A stretch of 6,328 nucleotides of DNA from Planctomycetaceae bacterium (lineage in GTDB: Bacteria; Planctomycetota; UBA1135; GCA-002686595), in assembly GCA_013360535.1 (NCBI GenBank), contig JABWBL010000213.1:1-6328 (forward strand). Direction: 5' to 3'. The position numbers and the translations under genes are program-made. The first letter of the stretch is position 1. The number at the start of each line of letters is the position of its first letter. The notes under the pieces were generated by a model. It had not been told where the DNA came from. It saw only the letters and a program-made list of their open reading frames with translations, and made no database searches. Below are positions 1-5,040 of this stretch, in pieces.

Positions 1-375
1 GAGGCGCGCCGGGCGCGGCTGGTGCGCGTGGAGGCGCTCGACGGCGGCCCCCGCTCGGTCACGAATTCCGAAAACCGCTGGGGGGACTTCGAGGAGCTGT
101 GGACCCGCACTCCCGACGGGCGTTGGCAGCACCACGGGGCCTGGCCGGTGGGGGCTTCGCTCCCCGTCGGGACCCCCGGCGACCCTCCGGGAACCTTCAA
201 TCCGGCCCTTCCGATGGGGCAGGCGGTGGTGATCGGTCGGCTGGCGCCGGGGAGCTTCGGTGCGTCGGATGCGCTTGCTCTGGGAGCCGTTTCGGGCTCC
301 GGCCCGGCGCCCGAGCGCCCGCTGTGGCTGCGCTGGATCGGAACTTGGCAAGGACAGGATCAGGTACCCCGTTGA
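1..375 (+). CDS. C-terminal part of an unrecognised protein (5' end outside the window)
   Basis: The frame is open from the first base and closes at TGA 373-375, giving about 124 residues. There is an in-frame GTG at 22, but nothing marks it as the start, so the gene most likely begins upstream. Codons are mostly G/C-ending, which supports real coding, although the bias relaxes in the last 40 codons. The protein has no motif I recognise. It is rich in Gly, Pro and Trp, with stretches such as WGDFEELWTRTPDGRW and a Trp-rich tail (LWLRWIGTWQGQ). There is no transmembrane segment or Cys in the visible part. It ends just before the candidate rplM promoter, and its stop overlaps an ATG (TGATG at 373-377) in the rplM frame. 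Function is unknown. I am confident it is coding, but not about what it does. Confidence 0.6.
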   Translation, partial: EARRARLVRVEALDGGPRSVTNSENRWGDFEELWTRTPDGRWQHHGAWPVGASLPVGTPGDPPGTFNPALPMGQAVVIGRLAPGSFGASDALALGAVSGSGPAPERPLWLRWIGTWQGQDQVPR

Positions 376-400
376 TGCCCGGGGTCGAGATCGCTACTCT
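372..400 (+). promoter_or_regulatory. Candidate sigma70-type promoter for rplM-rpsI
   Basis: TTGATG (372-377) is followed after exactly 17 nt by TACTCT (395-400). This matches the -35 consensus at 4 of 6 positions and the -10 consensus at 3 of 6, including the key TA...T. The -10 sits 49 nt before the rplM ATG, leaving a leader of roughly 40 nt. The element overlaps the stop codon of the upstream gene. The -10 shares CGCTAnnnT with the candidate elements before the genes at 2299 and 3485. This is pattern matching only; no start site is known. Confidence 0.4.
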
Positions 401-449
401 TTTCGGCCCGCTAGAGCCCAGACCGAACGCTCCACGCGCGAACCCTACG

Positions 450-899
450 ATGAAGTCGACCCACGTCCGCTCTGCCGACGCTCAGGAGCGTTGGATCCTT
501 TACGACGCTTCCGAGCACAACCTCGGCCGCATGGCGACCCAGATCGCGATGCACCTGATGGGCAAGGATCGTCCCTCGTACACGCCCGACCAGCTCACGG
601 GAGCGCATGTGGTCGTGATCAACGCCGCCAAGGCGAAGCTCACCGGCAACAAGGGCGAGACCAAGGAGTACCCGCACTACACGCGGTACGCCGGTGGTCT
701 GAAGAACGTCAAGATGGCCGACATGCGCGTGCAGCGCCCCGAGGACATCGTGGCGCTCGCCGTGCGCCGCATGCTGCCGAAGACCCGCCTGGGTCACGAC
801 ATGCTGCGCCGCCTGAAGGTCTACCCCGGCACCGAGCATCCCCACACCGCCCAGAACCCGGCCAAGCTCGAATCCAAGACGCGCGGGGCCAAGAAGTAA
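450..899 (+). CDS. rplM: 50S ribosomal protein L13
   Basis: Encodes L13, a large-subunit protein that binds 23S rRNA early in 50S assembly. The 149-residue product is close to the usual length of about 142-150. Recognisable family stretches, in order, are W15-ILYDASEHNLGR (residues 15-27), LMGKDRPSYTP (36-46), VVVINAAKAKLTGNK (54-68), the PHYTRYAGGLK segment (75-85), the signature region AVRRMLPKTRLGHDMLRRLKV (104-124) and the closing YPGTEHPHTAQNP (125-137). The ATG at 450 is preferred because the protein then starts in the normal family style, 14 residues before the first conserved Trp. An in-frame ATG at 375 would add 25 unconserved residues and would lie inside the candidate promoter. No Shine-Dalgarno sequence is visible before 450. 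rpsI follows after only 6 nt, the usual co-transcribed L13-S9 arrangement. Confidence 0.97.
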   Translation: MKSTHVRSADAQERWILYDASEHNLGRMATQIAMHLMGKDRPSYTPDQLTGAHVVVINAAKAKLTGNKGETKEYPHYTRYAGGLKNVKMADMRVQRPEDIVALAVRRMLPKTRLGHDMLRRLKVYPGTEHPHTAQNPAKLESKTRGAKK

Positions 900-905
900 C
901 CACCC

Positions 906-1298
906 ATGAGCACCACGAACCTCACCTGGGGCCTGGGTCGCCGCAAGACCGCGACCGCCCGTGTCCGCATCCAGCCCGGCGCCGGCGCGTTCTTCGTGAA
1001 CGAGCGCCCGCTCGACAACTTCTTCCCGGTGCTCGAGCACCGCATGCGCGCGACCTCGCCGCTCAAGCTCGTCGAAGGCGTCACCTACGACGTGTTCGCC
1101 ACGGTCGACGGCGGTGGCCTGATCGGTCAGGCCGACGCTGTGCGTCTGGGCCTCGCCCGTGCGCTCAAGACCGTCAACCCCGCCCTCGACGGCGGGCTGC
1201 GCGCCGGCGGGCACCTGACCCGCGACTCGCGCATGAAGGAACGCAAGAAGTTCGGTCGCCGCGGCGCGCGTCGCGGCTTCCAGTTCTCGAAGCGCTAA
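906..1298 (+). CDS. rpsI: 30S ribosomal protein S9
   Basis: Encodes S9, a small-subunit head protein whose basic C-terminal tail reaches the P-site tRNA. The product has 130 residues, the normal size for the family. Visible landmarks are GRRKTATARVRI (11-22), VNERPLDNFF (31-40), the S9 signature GGGLIGQADAVRLGLARAL (69-87), LTRDSRMKERKKFG (104-117) and the invariant C-terminal QFSKR (126-130). The usual aromatic/Pro-containing tail before QFSKR reads ARRGF here. The start lies 6 nt after the rplM stop, with no clear ribosome-binding site in between, so translation may be coupled to rplM. A pair of strong hairpins follows the stop and probably marks the end of the operon or an attenuation point before yebC. 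Confidence 0.97.
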   Translation: MSTTNLTWGLGRRKTATARVRIQPGAGAFFVNERPLDNFFPVLEHRMRATSPLKLVEGVTYDVFATVDGGGLIGQADAVRLGLARALKTVNPALDGGLRAGGHLTRDSRMKERKKFGRRGARRGFQFSKR

Positions 1299-1306
1299 CG
1301 CGCTCG

Positions 1307-1338
1307 GCGCCCGGCGAGGCATTCCTCGGCCGGTGCGC
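1307..1338 (+). terminator. Strong hairpin just after rpsI (terminator-like, no T tract)
   Basis: Starting 8 nt after the rpsI stop, the 5' arm at 1307-1319 (GCGCCCGGCGAGG) pairs fully with 1324-1338. It gives 13 base pairs with two single-base bulges (G1329 and T1334) and a CATT loop (1320-1323). No run of T follows, so it is not a classical intrinsic terminator. It could act as a U-less terminator, an attenuator, or a 3'-end stabiliser of the ribosomal protein message. Confidence 0.45.
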
Positions 1339-1354
1339 AGCACGATCCTCGACC

Positions 1355-1381
1355 CCGCGCGGCGCGTTCAGCGTCGCGCGG
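1355..1381 (+). terminator. Second hairpin in the rpsI-yebC gap
   Basis: CCGCGCGGCGC (1355-1365) pairs with GCGTCGCGCGG (1371-1381) around the loop GTTCA. It forms an uninterrupted 11-bp stem with one G-T pair. It lies 16 nt beyond the first hairpin and also lacks a T tract. The tandem arrangement suggests a termination or processing region between rpsI and yebC. I see no convincing promoter for yebC downstream of it. Confidence 0.4.
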
Positions 1382-1442
1382 CGTCGCTTCCGGGGCACCT
1401 CCGCTCGTCCTCACCCTCGCGCCCGTTCCGCAGGCACTCCCC

Positions 1443-2186
1443 ATGGCAGGTCACAGTCACTCCGCGAACATCGCGCGCCGCAAGGGCGCCGTCGACGCCA
1501 AGCGTGGCAAGGTCTTCTCGAAGCTCGCGCGCGCGATCATCTCGGCCGCGCGCCAAGGGGGCGGGGATCCCGACGCGAACCTCAAGCTGCGCTACGCGGT
1601 CGACAAGGCCAAGGCGGCCAACGTTCCCAAGGACACGATCGAGCGCGCGATCCTGCGTGGCTCGGGCTCGAAGGACTCCGACGCCTTCGAGGAGGTCGTG
1701 TACGAGGGCTATGCGCCGGGTGGCATCGCGCTGATGGTCGCGTGCCTCACCGACAACCGCCACCGCACGTCGCCGGACGTGAAGCACATCTTCGACAAGG
1801 TCGGCGGCAACCTCGGGGCGCCCGGGTCGGTGGCGTTCCTGTTCACGCTGCGCTCGGTGATCGCGGTGGAGACGGCGGGCAAGAGCGAGGACAAGTGGAC
1901 CGAGGTCGCGCTCGAGATCGGCGCCGACGACGTCGAGTACGAGGCGGAGACGACGGTGCTGTACGGCGCGGCGACGGCCTTCCTGCCGATGAAGGCGGCG
2001 CTGGAGAAGCTCGGGGCCAAGACCGTGCAGGCCGAGCTCGCCTACGTGCCGCAGAACCGCGTGGCGGTCGCCGACCGCGAGAGCGCGCGCAAGCTCCTCA
2101 AGCTGATCGAGACGCTCGAGGACAACGACGACGTGCAGAACGTCTACGCGAACTACGACATGCCCGCGGAGTGGATGGAAGAGTGA
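1443..2186 (+). CDS. yebC: YebC/TACO1 (PmpR) family protein, probable translation factor or DNA-binding regulator
   Basis: The 247-residue product matches the usual family length of about 240-250. Landmarks are MAGHS at the N-terminus, RRKGAVDAKRGKVFSKLAR (12-30), GGGDPDANLKLRYAVDKAKA (39-58), the VPKDTIERAI stretch (61-70), YEGYAPGGIALMVACLTDNR (87-106), the GGNLGAPGSVAFLF stretch (121-134) and IETLEDNDDVQNVYANYD (222-239). Members have been described as transcriptional regulators (PmpR type). More recently, bacterial and mitochondrial members have been described as ribosome-associated factors that help translate difficult, proline-rich stretches. Position after two ribosomal protein genes fits the translational role, but that is an inference. 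The family start MAGHSKWANI reads MAGHSHSANI here. The ATG at 1443 is fixed by this conserved N-terminus; only a weak AGG precedes it. The 144-nt gap before it has hairpins and no clear promoter. Confidence 0.95.
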   Translation: MAGHSHSANIARRKGAVDAKRGKVFSKLARAIISAARQGGGDPDANLKLRYAVDKAKAANVPKDTIERAILRGSGSKDSDAFEEVVYEGYAPGGIALMVACLTDNRHRTSPDVKHIFDKVGGNLGAPGSVAFLFTLRSVIAVETAGKSEDKWTEVALEIGADDVEYEAETTVLYGAATAFLPMKAALEKLGAKTVQAELAYVPQNRVAVADRESARKLLKLIETLEDNDDVQNVYANYDMPAEWMEE

Positions 2187-2192
2187 AGTTCC

Positions 2193-2222
2193 TTCGCGCC
2201 CCGGAGGGCGCGCGGGCGCGAA
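2193..2222 (+). terminator. Hairpin after yebC with two alternative foldings
   Basis: Just 6 nt after the yebC stop, TTCGCGCCC (2193-2201) is perfectly complementary to GGGCGCGAA (2214-2222), a 9-bp stem with a 12-nt loop. The same 5' arm can instead pair at 2195-2201 with 2206-2212 (7 bp, CGGA tetraloop). No T tract follows. It is terminator-like but could also be a 3' stabilising element. Confidence 0.4.
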
Positions 2223-2227
2223 CGCGG

Positions 2228-2244
2228 GCCCCGGATGCCGGGGC
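2228..2244 (+). terminator. Second hairpin after yebC
   Basis: GCCCCGG (2228-2234) pairs perfectly with CCGGGGC (2238-2244) around an ATG loop. It lies directly behind the previous hairpin and just before the candidate promoter of the next gene. No T tract is present. It resembles the tandem, T-less arrangement seen after rpsI. Confidence 0.35.
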
Positions 2245-2246
2245 GC

Positions 2247-2275
2247 TTCAAGTCGACCCTCCGACCCGCTAAGGT
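2247..2275 (+). promoter_or_regulatory. Candidate promoter for the receiver/GGDEF-like gene
   Basis: TTCAAG (2247-2252) is followed after 17 nt by TAAGGT (2270-2275), preceded by CGC. The -35 matches only 3 of 6 positions; the -10 keeps TA...T. It lies directly behind the yebC hairpins and 23 nt before the ATG at 2299. It shares CGCTAnnnT with the elements at 392-400 and 3420-3428. Confidence 0.35.
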
Positions 2276-2285
2276 CTGGCCGGAG

Positions 2286-2291
2286 AAGGAG
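2286..2291 (+). promoter_or_regulatory. Strong Shine-Dalgarno site fixing the start at 2299
   Basis: AAGGAG ends 7 nt before the ATG at 2299, an optimal spacing. It is the only strong Shine-Dalgarno sequence before a gene in this window and supports the chosen start. Confidence 0.75.
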
Positions 2292-2298
2292 CATTTCC

Positions 2299-3225
2299 AT
2301 GGGCGACGGACTGCGTACGGTGCGGCTGGTCTCGGGAGACGAGTCGCTGGCTTCGGCGATCAAGGCTGCCTCGAGCGGGCTCGCGGGCTTCGAGTTCGCG
2401 TGGGTGCGTCAGCATCAGGAACTCGTCACCAGGCCGCCGGTCGCGGGCGACGTGATCCTGCTCGACGCGCGCATGACCAGCGCCAACGTGTACGAGGCCT
2501 GCCGCCAGCTCGTCGGCAAGACGCGCTGCCGCACGTACATCGTGGTCGAGAAGGACAACCGCGTGGCCGAGGGCATCGCGCACTTCTGCGGTGCGACCGG
2601 CACCGTCGCGCGCCCGGTGAGCGCCGCCGACCTGCGCAAGCTGCTCGGCGCGACCGACCGCGCCGCTCCCGCGCTGCCGCAGGCCGGGCGCGGCTCCGAG
2701 AAGGACAAGCACTTCCCCGACGCGCTGCTGCGCGACCTGTCGGGTTCGGTCGACCAGCACGTCGTCAACGTGCTCGTCGATCCCGAGACGCAGCTCTTCA
2801 ACTTCGCCTTCCTCAACTACAAGCTCGACGAGGAATTCAAGCGCGCGCAGCGCTTCGGCATGCCGCTGTCGTGCGTGATGCTCGGCTTCGAGGCCGAGTG
2901 CAGCGAGAGCGTGCTGCGCGAGCTCGCCGGCATCTTCCTCTCGGCCTCGCGCGACACCGACGTGCTCGGGCGCTTCGACGTGTCGAGCTTCCTGTTCTTC
3001 CTGCCCTCGACCGGTCCCGACGGCGCGCAGATCATGGCCAAGCGCGTGCAGGACGCCGCGCGCCAGCAGGGCCTGCGCGACCTCGTCGGGGATCCGCTCT
3101 CGATCGCGGTCGGCATCTCGTCGATGCCGCATCCGAAGATCACCAAGCGCGAGGACCTGTTCTCGCGCGCCCGCGCGGCGTTCGTCGAAGCCCAGAAGAC
3201 CGGCGGCGTCGTCACCAGCGCGTAG
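2299..3225 (+). CDS. Two-domain signalling-type protein: receiver-like domain plus degenerate GGDEF-like domain
   Basis: The 308-residue soluble protein has two parts. Residues about 6-117 resemble a response-regulator receiver: VRLVSGDE at the first strand, DVILLDARM with D56 at the phospho-acceptor position, then GATGTVARPVSAADLRKLL (98-116). Two receiver hallmarks are altered: the acidic pair after strand 1 is largely lost (S12-G13-D14), and the conserved Lys of the KP motif is Arg (R105). After a linker (about 120-155), residues about 160-308 follow the GGDEF-domain layout: DPETQLFNFAFL (161-172), RAQRFGMPLSCVML (182-195), DTDVLGRF (219-226), FFLPSTGPDGAQIMAKRV (233-250), SIAVGIS (268-274) and a final ARAAFVEAQKTGG (291-303). 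The signature itself reads DVSSF (227-231), and the metal-binding Asp of the preceding strand is missing (MLGFE). Cyclic-di-GMP synthesis is therefore unlikely; a sensory, scaffold or binding role is more plausible. No transmembrane segment or helix-turn-helix is visible. Confidence 0.75.
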   Translation: MGDGLRTVRLVSGDESLASAIKAASSGLAGFEFAWVRQHQELVTRPPVAGDVILLDARMTSANVYEACRQLVGKTRCRTYIVVEKDNRVAEGIAHFCGATGTVARPVSAADLRKLLGATDRAAPALPQAGRGSEKDKHFPDALLRDLSGSVDQHVVNVLVDPETQLFNFAFLNYKLDEEFKRAQRFGMPLSCVMLGFEAECSESVLRELAGIFLSASRDTDVLGRFDVSSFLFFLPSTGPDGAQIMAKRVQDAARQQGLRDLVGDPLSIAVGISSMPHPKITKREDLFSRARAAFVEAQKTGGVVTSA

Positions 3226-3230
3226 GACTG

Positions 3231-3369
3231 CAGCGGACACGGAGGGGGGAGCGAGCGGAGCAGAAGCGGAGGGCCACGGCGGGGAGCAAGCCTGAACGAG
3301 TTGCTCGGAAGCTTGGCCGTTGCCTCTTCCCTCCGCTTCCCCTCCGCTCGCTCCCCCCTCCGTGTGCTG
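3231..3369. repeat. Long near-perfect inverted repeat (about 40-bp arms) between two genes
   Basis: The arm at 3237-3273 pairs with 3329-3365 over 37 positions with only two mismatches (C3261/C3341 and A3262/C3340). CAGC at 3231-3234 pairs with GCTG at 3366-3369 across a two-base bulge, extending the stem to 41 pairs. The left arm is almost all purine with G6 in it, and the right arm is the pyrimidine complement. Each arm also holds the 7-mer AGCGGAG twice at an 11-nt period (3254 and 3265). The 55-nt centre can form its own stems: ACGGC (3276-3280) with GCCGT (3316-3320), and GAGCAA (3284-3289) with TTGCTC (3301-3306). The element starts 5 nt after the stop of the upstream gene. It could be a mobile or REP-like repeat, a bidirectional terminator, or a structured RNA. 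No open reading frame in it looks real. Confidence 0.85.
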
Positions 3370-3419
3370 GCCGACCGAATGTGAGACCTGAGTGAGCGGC
3401 GCGACGGGCCCGCGCACGA

Positions 3420-3428
3420 CGCTAGGAT
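3420..3428 (+). promoter_or_regulatory. Candidate -10 element for the M28 peptidase gene
   Basis: TAGGAT (3423-3428) matches the -10 consensus at 4 of 6 positions and lies 56 nt before the ATG at 3485. It is preceded by CGC, forming CGCTAnnnT as before rplM and the gene at 2299. No recognisable -35 lies at 16-18 nt spacing. A GGAAG (3472-3476) 8 nt before the ATG could serve as a weak ribosome-binding site. Confidence 0.35.
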
Positions 3429-3484
3429 GCGGCGACCGCGCTCCAAAGCCGCCCATCCCCCGGGCTCGCGCGGAAGCCAAAAGC

Positions 3485-4981
3485 ATGAAGACGACGATCC
3501 TGAAGTCGGTGGTGCTCTCCCTGGGAATTGCCCTGCTGTCCGTGGGCGCGCGGGCCAGCGGAGGCGAGCCGGCGGGGCGCGGCACGCTCGAGGCGGCGCT
3601 CGACACGATCTCGGTCGACGAGATCAAGGCCGACATCTTCTTCCTCGCGTCGGACGAGCTCGGTGGGCGCGACACGGTCAGCCCGGGCCAGCGCATCGCG
3701 GCGCGCTTCATCCGCTCGCGGCTCGAGCGTCTGGGCATCGCTCCCGGCGCGCCGACGGGCTACTTCTTCGAGTACCCGCTGGTTTCGCCGCGCGTCAAGG
3801 AGAGCGACACGTGGCTGCGCCTCAAGAGCGGCGTCAGCGAGGTCGAGTACACGTTCGGTGGCGACTACTGGTTCACGCCGGGCACGCCGATGGACCTCCT
3901 GCTCGACGGCGAGGTGCTCTTCGGCGGTGAGTGCGACAAGCGCGGCATCGACAAGCTCGACGTCAGCGGCAAGTGGGTGCTCGCGCTCGACGAGGGCAAG
4001 CTGTTCGGCGACGTCGAGAAGGACCTGCTCGAGCGGGGCGCGCTCGGCCTGATCGTGACGACGGCCGAGAAGTACTCGAAGAAGCCCTATGGCGAGCGCT
4101 TCTCGACCACGCTGGCGGCGATGCGGCGCGGCGACGTCAGCTGGCCGCGCGGCGACGCGAGCGGCGCTCCCAAGCCCTCGCTGCCGGTGATCTTCGTCTC
4201 GCGCGAGGCGCTCGCGCGCTCGTGGCCGGAGATCGCGAAGAAGGACAGCTCGCTGCCCAAGCCGGGCGCGAAGATCGACCTGCAGGCCTCGCACAAGCGC
4301 GCCTACCTCGGCGACGGCGGTCGCGTGATGGCCGAGAACGTCTGCGGCTGGATCCCGGGCACCGATCCGGTGCTCAAGAACGAGGTGATCCTGATCTCGG
4401 CGCACTACGACCACGTCGGCACGAGCTCGCGCGACGGCCAGATCTACAACGGCGCCGACGACAACGGCTCGGGCACGACGGGCCTGCTCGCGCTCGCGGA
4501 GGCGCTCGTCACGCGCGGTCCGCTCAAGCGCTCGGTGATGCTGATCTGGGTTTCCGGCGAGGAGAAGGGCCTGTGGGGCTCGCAGGCGTGGACCGAGAAG
4601 CCGTGGCTGCCCGACGGCGCGAAGCCCCTGTGCAACCTCAACATCGACATGATCGGCCGCAACGCGCCCGACAAGCTCCTGATCACGCCGACCAAGGCGC
4701 GCACGGAATACAACGGACTCGTGCGCATCGCGGAAGCCTGCGCGCCGCTCGAGGGTTTCCCCGAGCTCGGCTCCTGCGACGCCTACTGGGGCCGCTCGGA
4801 CCACGCGAACTTCGCGAAGAACCTCAAGATCCCGGTCGCGTTCCTGTTCTCCGACGTCCACGAGGACTACCACAAGCCCACGGACGACCCGGAGAAAATC
4901 GACTACGACAAGATCCGCCGCGTCGCGCGCACCGTGCTGCGCATGGTCGAAGGCCTGCAGGAACCCAAGCTCGACCTGTAG
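3485..4981 (+). CDS. Secreted M28-family zinc metallopeptidase (aminopeptidase-like) with PA-type insert
   Basis: The 498-residue product begins with a Sec signal peptide: MKTTILK, then a hydrophobic core (residues 9-20), with a likely signal peptidase I site after ARA (22-24). There is no lipobox Cys. A protease-associated-like segment (about 131-245, including LLLDGEVLFGG and GALGLIVTT) precedes the catalytic domain (about 280-490). The expected co-catalytic di-zinc site is complete: H307 in SAHYDH, D325 in NGADDNGSG, the Glu pair E359-E360 in SGEEKGLWGS (catalytic base and ligand), D388 in NIDMIGRN and H463 in EDYHKPTD. It is thus predicted to be an active exopeptidase in the periplasm or outside the cell, with unknown substrate preference. 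The ATG at 3485 is chosen because it starts the signal peptide. A GTG at 3392 would add 31 charged residues in front and overlap the candidate -10. The gene stands alone, flanked by the long inverted repeat and a terminator, and is convergent with ppdK. Confidence 0.9.
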   Translation: MKTTILKSVVLSLGIALLSVGARASGGEPAGRGTLEAALDTISVDEIKADIFFLASDELGGRDTVSPGQRIAARFIRSRLERLGIAPGAPTGYFFEYPLVSPRVKESDTWLRLKSGVSEVEYTFGGDYWFTPGTPMDLLLDGEVLFGGECDKRGIDKLDVSGKWVLALDEGKLFGDVEKDLLERGALGLIVTTAEKYSKKPYGERFSTTLAAMRRGDVSWPRGDASGAPKPSLPVIFVSREALARSWPEIAKKDSSLPKPGAKIDLQASHKRAYLGDGGRVMAENVCGWIPGTDPVLKNEVILISAHYDHVGTSSRDGQIYNGADDNGSGTTGLLALAEALVTRGPLKRSVMLIWVSGEEKGLWGSQAWTEKPWLPDGAKPLCNLNIDMIGRNAPDKLLITPTKARTEYNGLVRIAEACAPLEGFPELGSCDAYWGRSDHANFAKNLKIPVAFLFSDVHEDYHKPTDDPEKIDYDKIRRVARTVLRMVEGLQEPKLDL

Positions 4982-5018
4982 CGGGCGACGGCGCGGTTCC
5001 TCACCGCCGCCCGCTTTT
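4981..5018 (+). terminator. Rho-independent terminator of the M28 peptidase gene
   Basis: GCGGGCGACGG (4981-4991) pairs with CCGCCGCCCGC (5004-5014), 11 positions with one A/C mismatch and a 12-nt loop, followed directly by TTTT (5015-5018). The stem begins on the last base of the TAG stop codon. It is the only hairpin in the window with a T tract in the plus direction. On the minus strand it lies just beyond the ppdK stop but has no T run on that side. Confidence 0.75.
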
Positions 5019-5040
5019 GCACTCGTCCGTCCACTCGCCC

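Noticed and set aside
402..427. Possible L13-binding leader hairpin (TTCGG at 402-406 with CCGAA at 423-427) before rplM
   Set aside because: It has only five pairs with a 16-nt loop, and its 5' arm would be largely missing from a transcript started at the candidate promoter. It is not enough to claim autoregulation.
260..2272. A 670-codon plus-strand open frame spanning rplM, rpsI and yebC
   Set aside because: It overlaps three clearly conserved genes in another frame and encodes Arg-rich low-complexity sequence with no recognisable domain.
3237..3365. The inverted repeat as ends of an insertion sequence
   Set aside because: Only 55 nt lie between the arms, with no transposase and no flanking target duplication that I can see. 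A small non-autonomous element remains possible, but an IS does not.
3392..3484. GTG at 3392 as the start of the M28 peptidase
   Set aside because: It would bury the signal peptide under 31 charged residues, overlaps the candidate -10, and lacks a ribosome-binding site. The ATG at 3485 gives a textbook signal peptide.
2269..3738. A 489-codon minus-strand open frame opposite the receiver/GGDEF-like gene, the inverted repeat and the peptidase start
   Set aside because: It is a shadow frame produced by the high GC content. Its product is Arg/Ala/Glu-rich low complexity with no motif, and the plus strand holds a recognisable gene with a strong ribosome-binding site.
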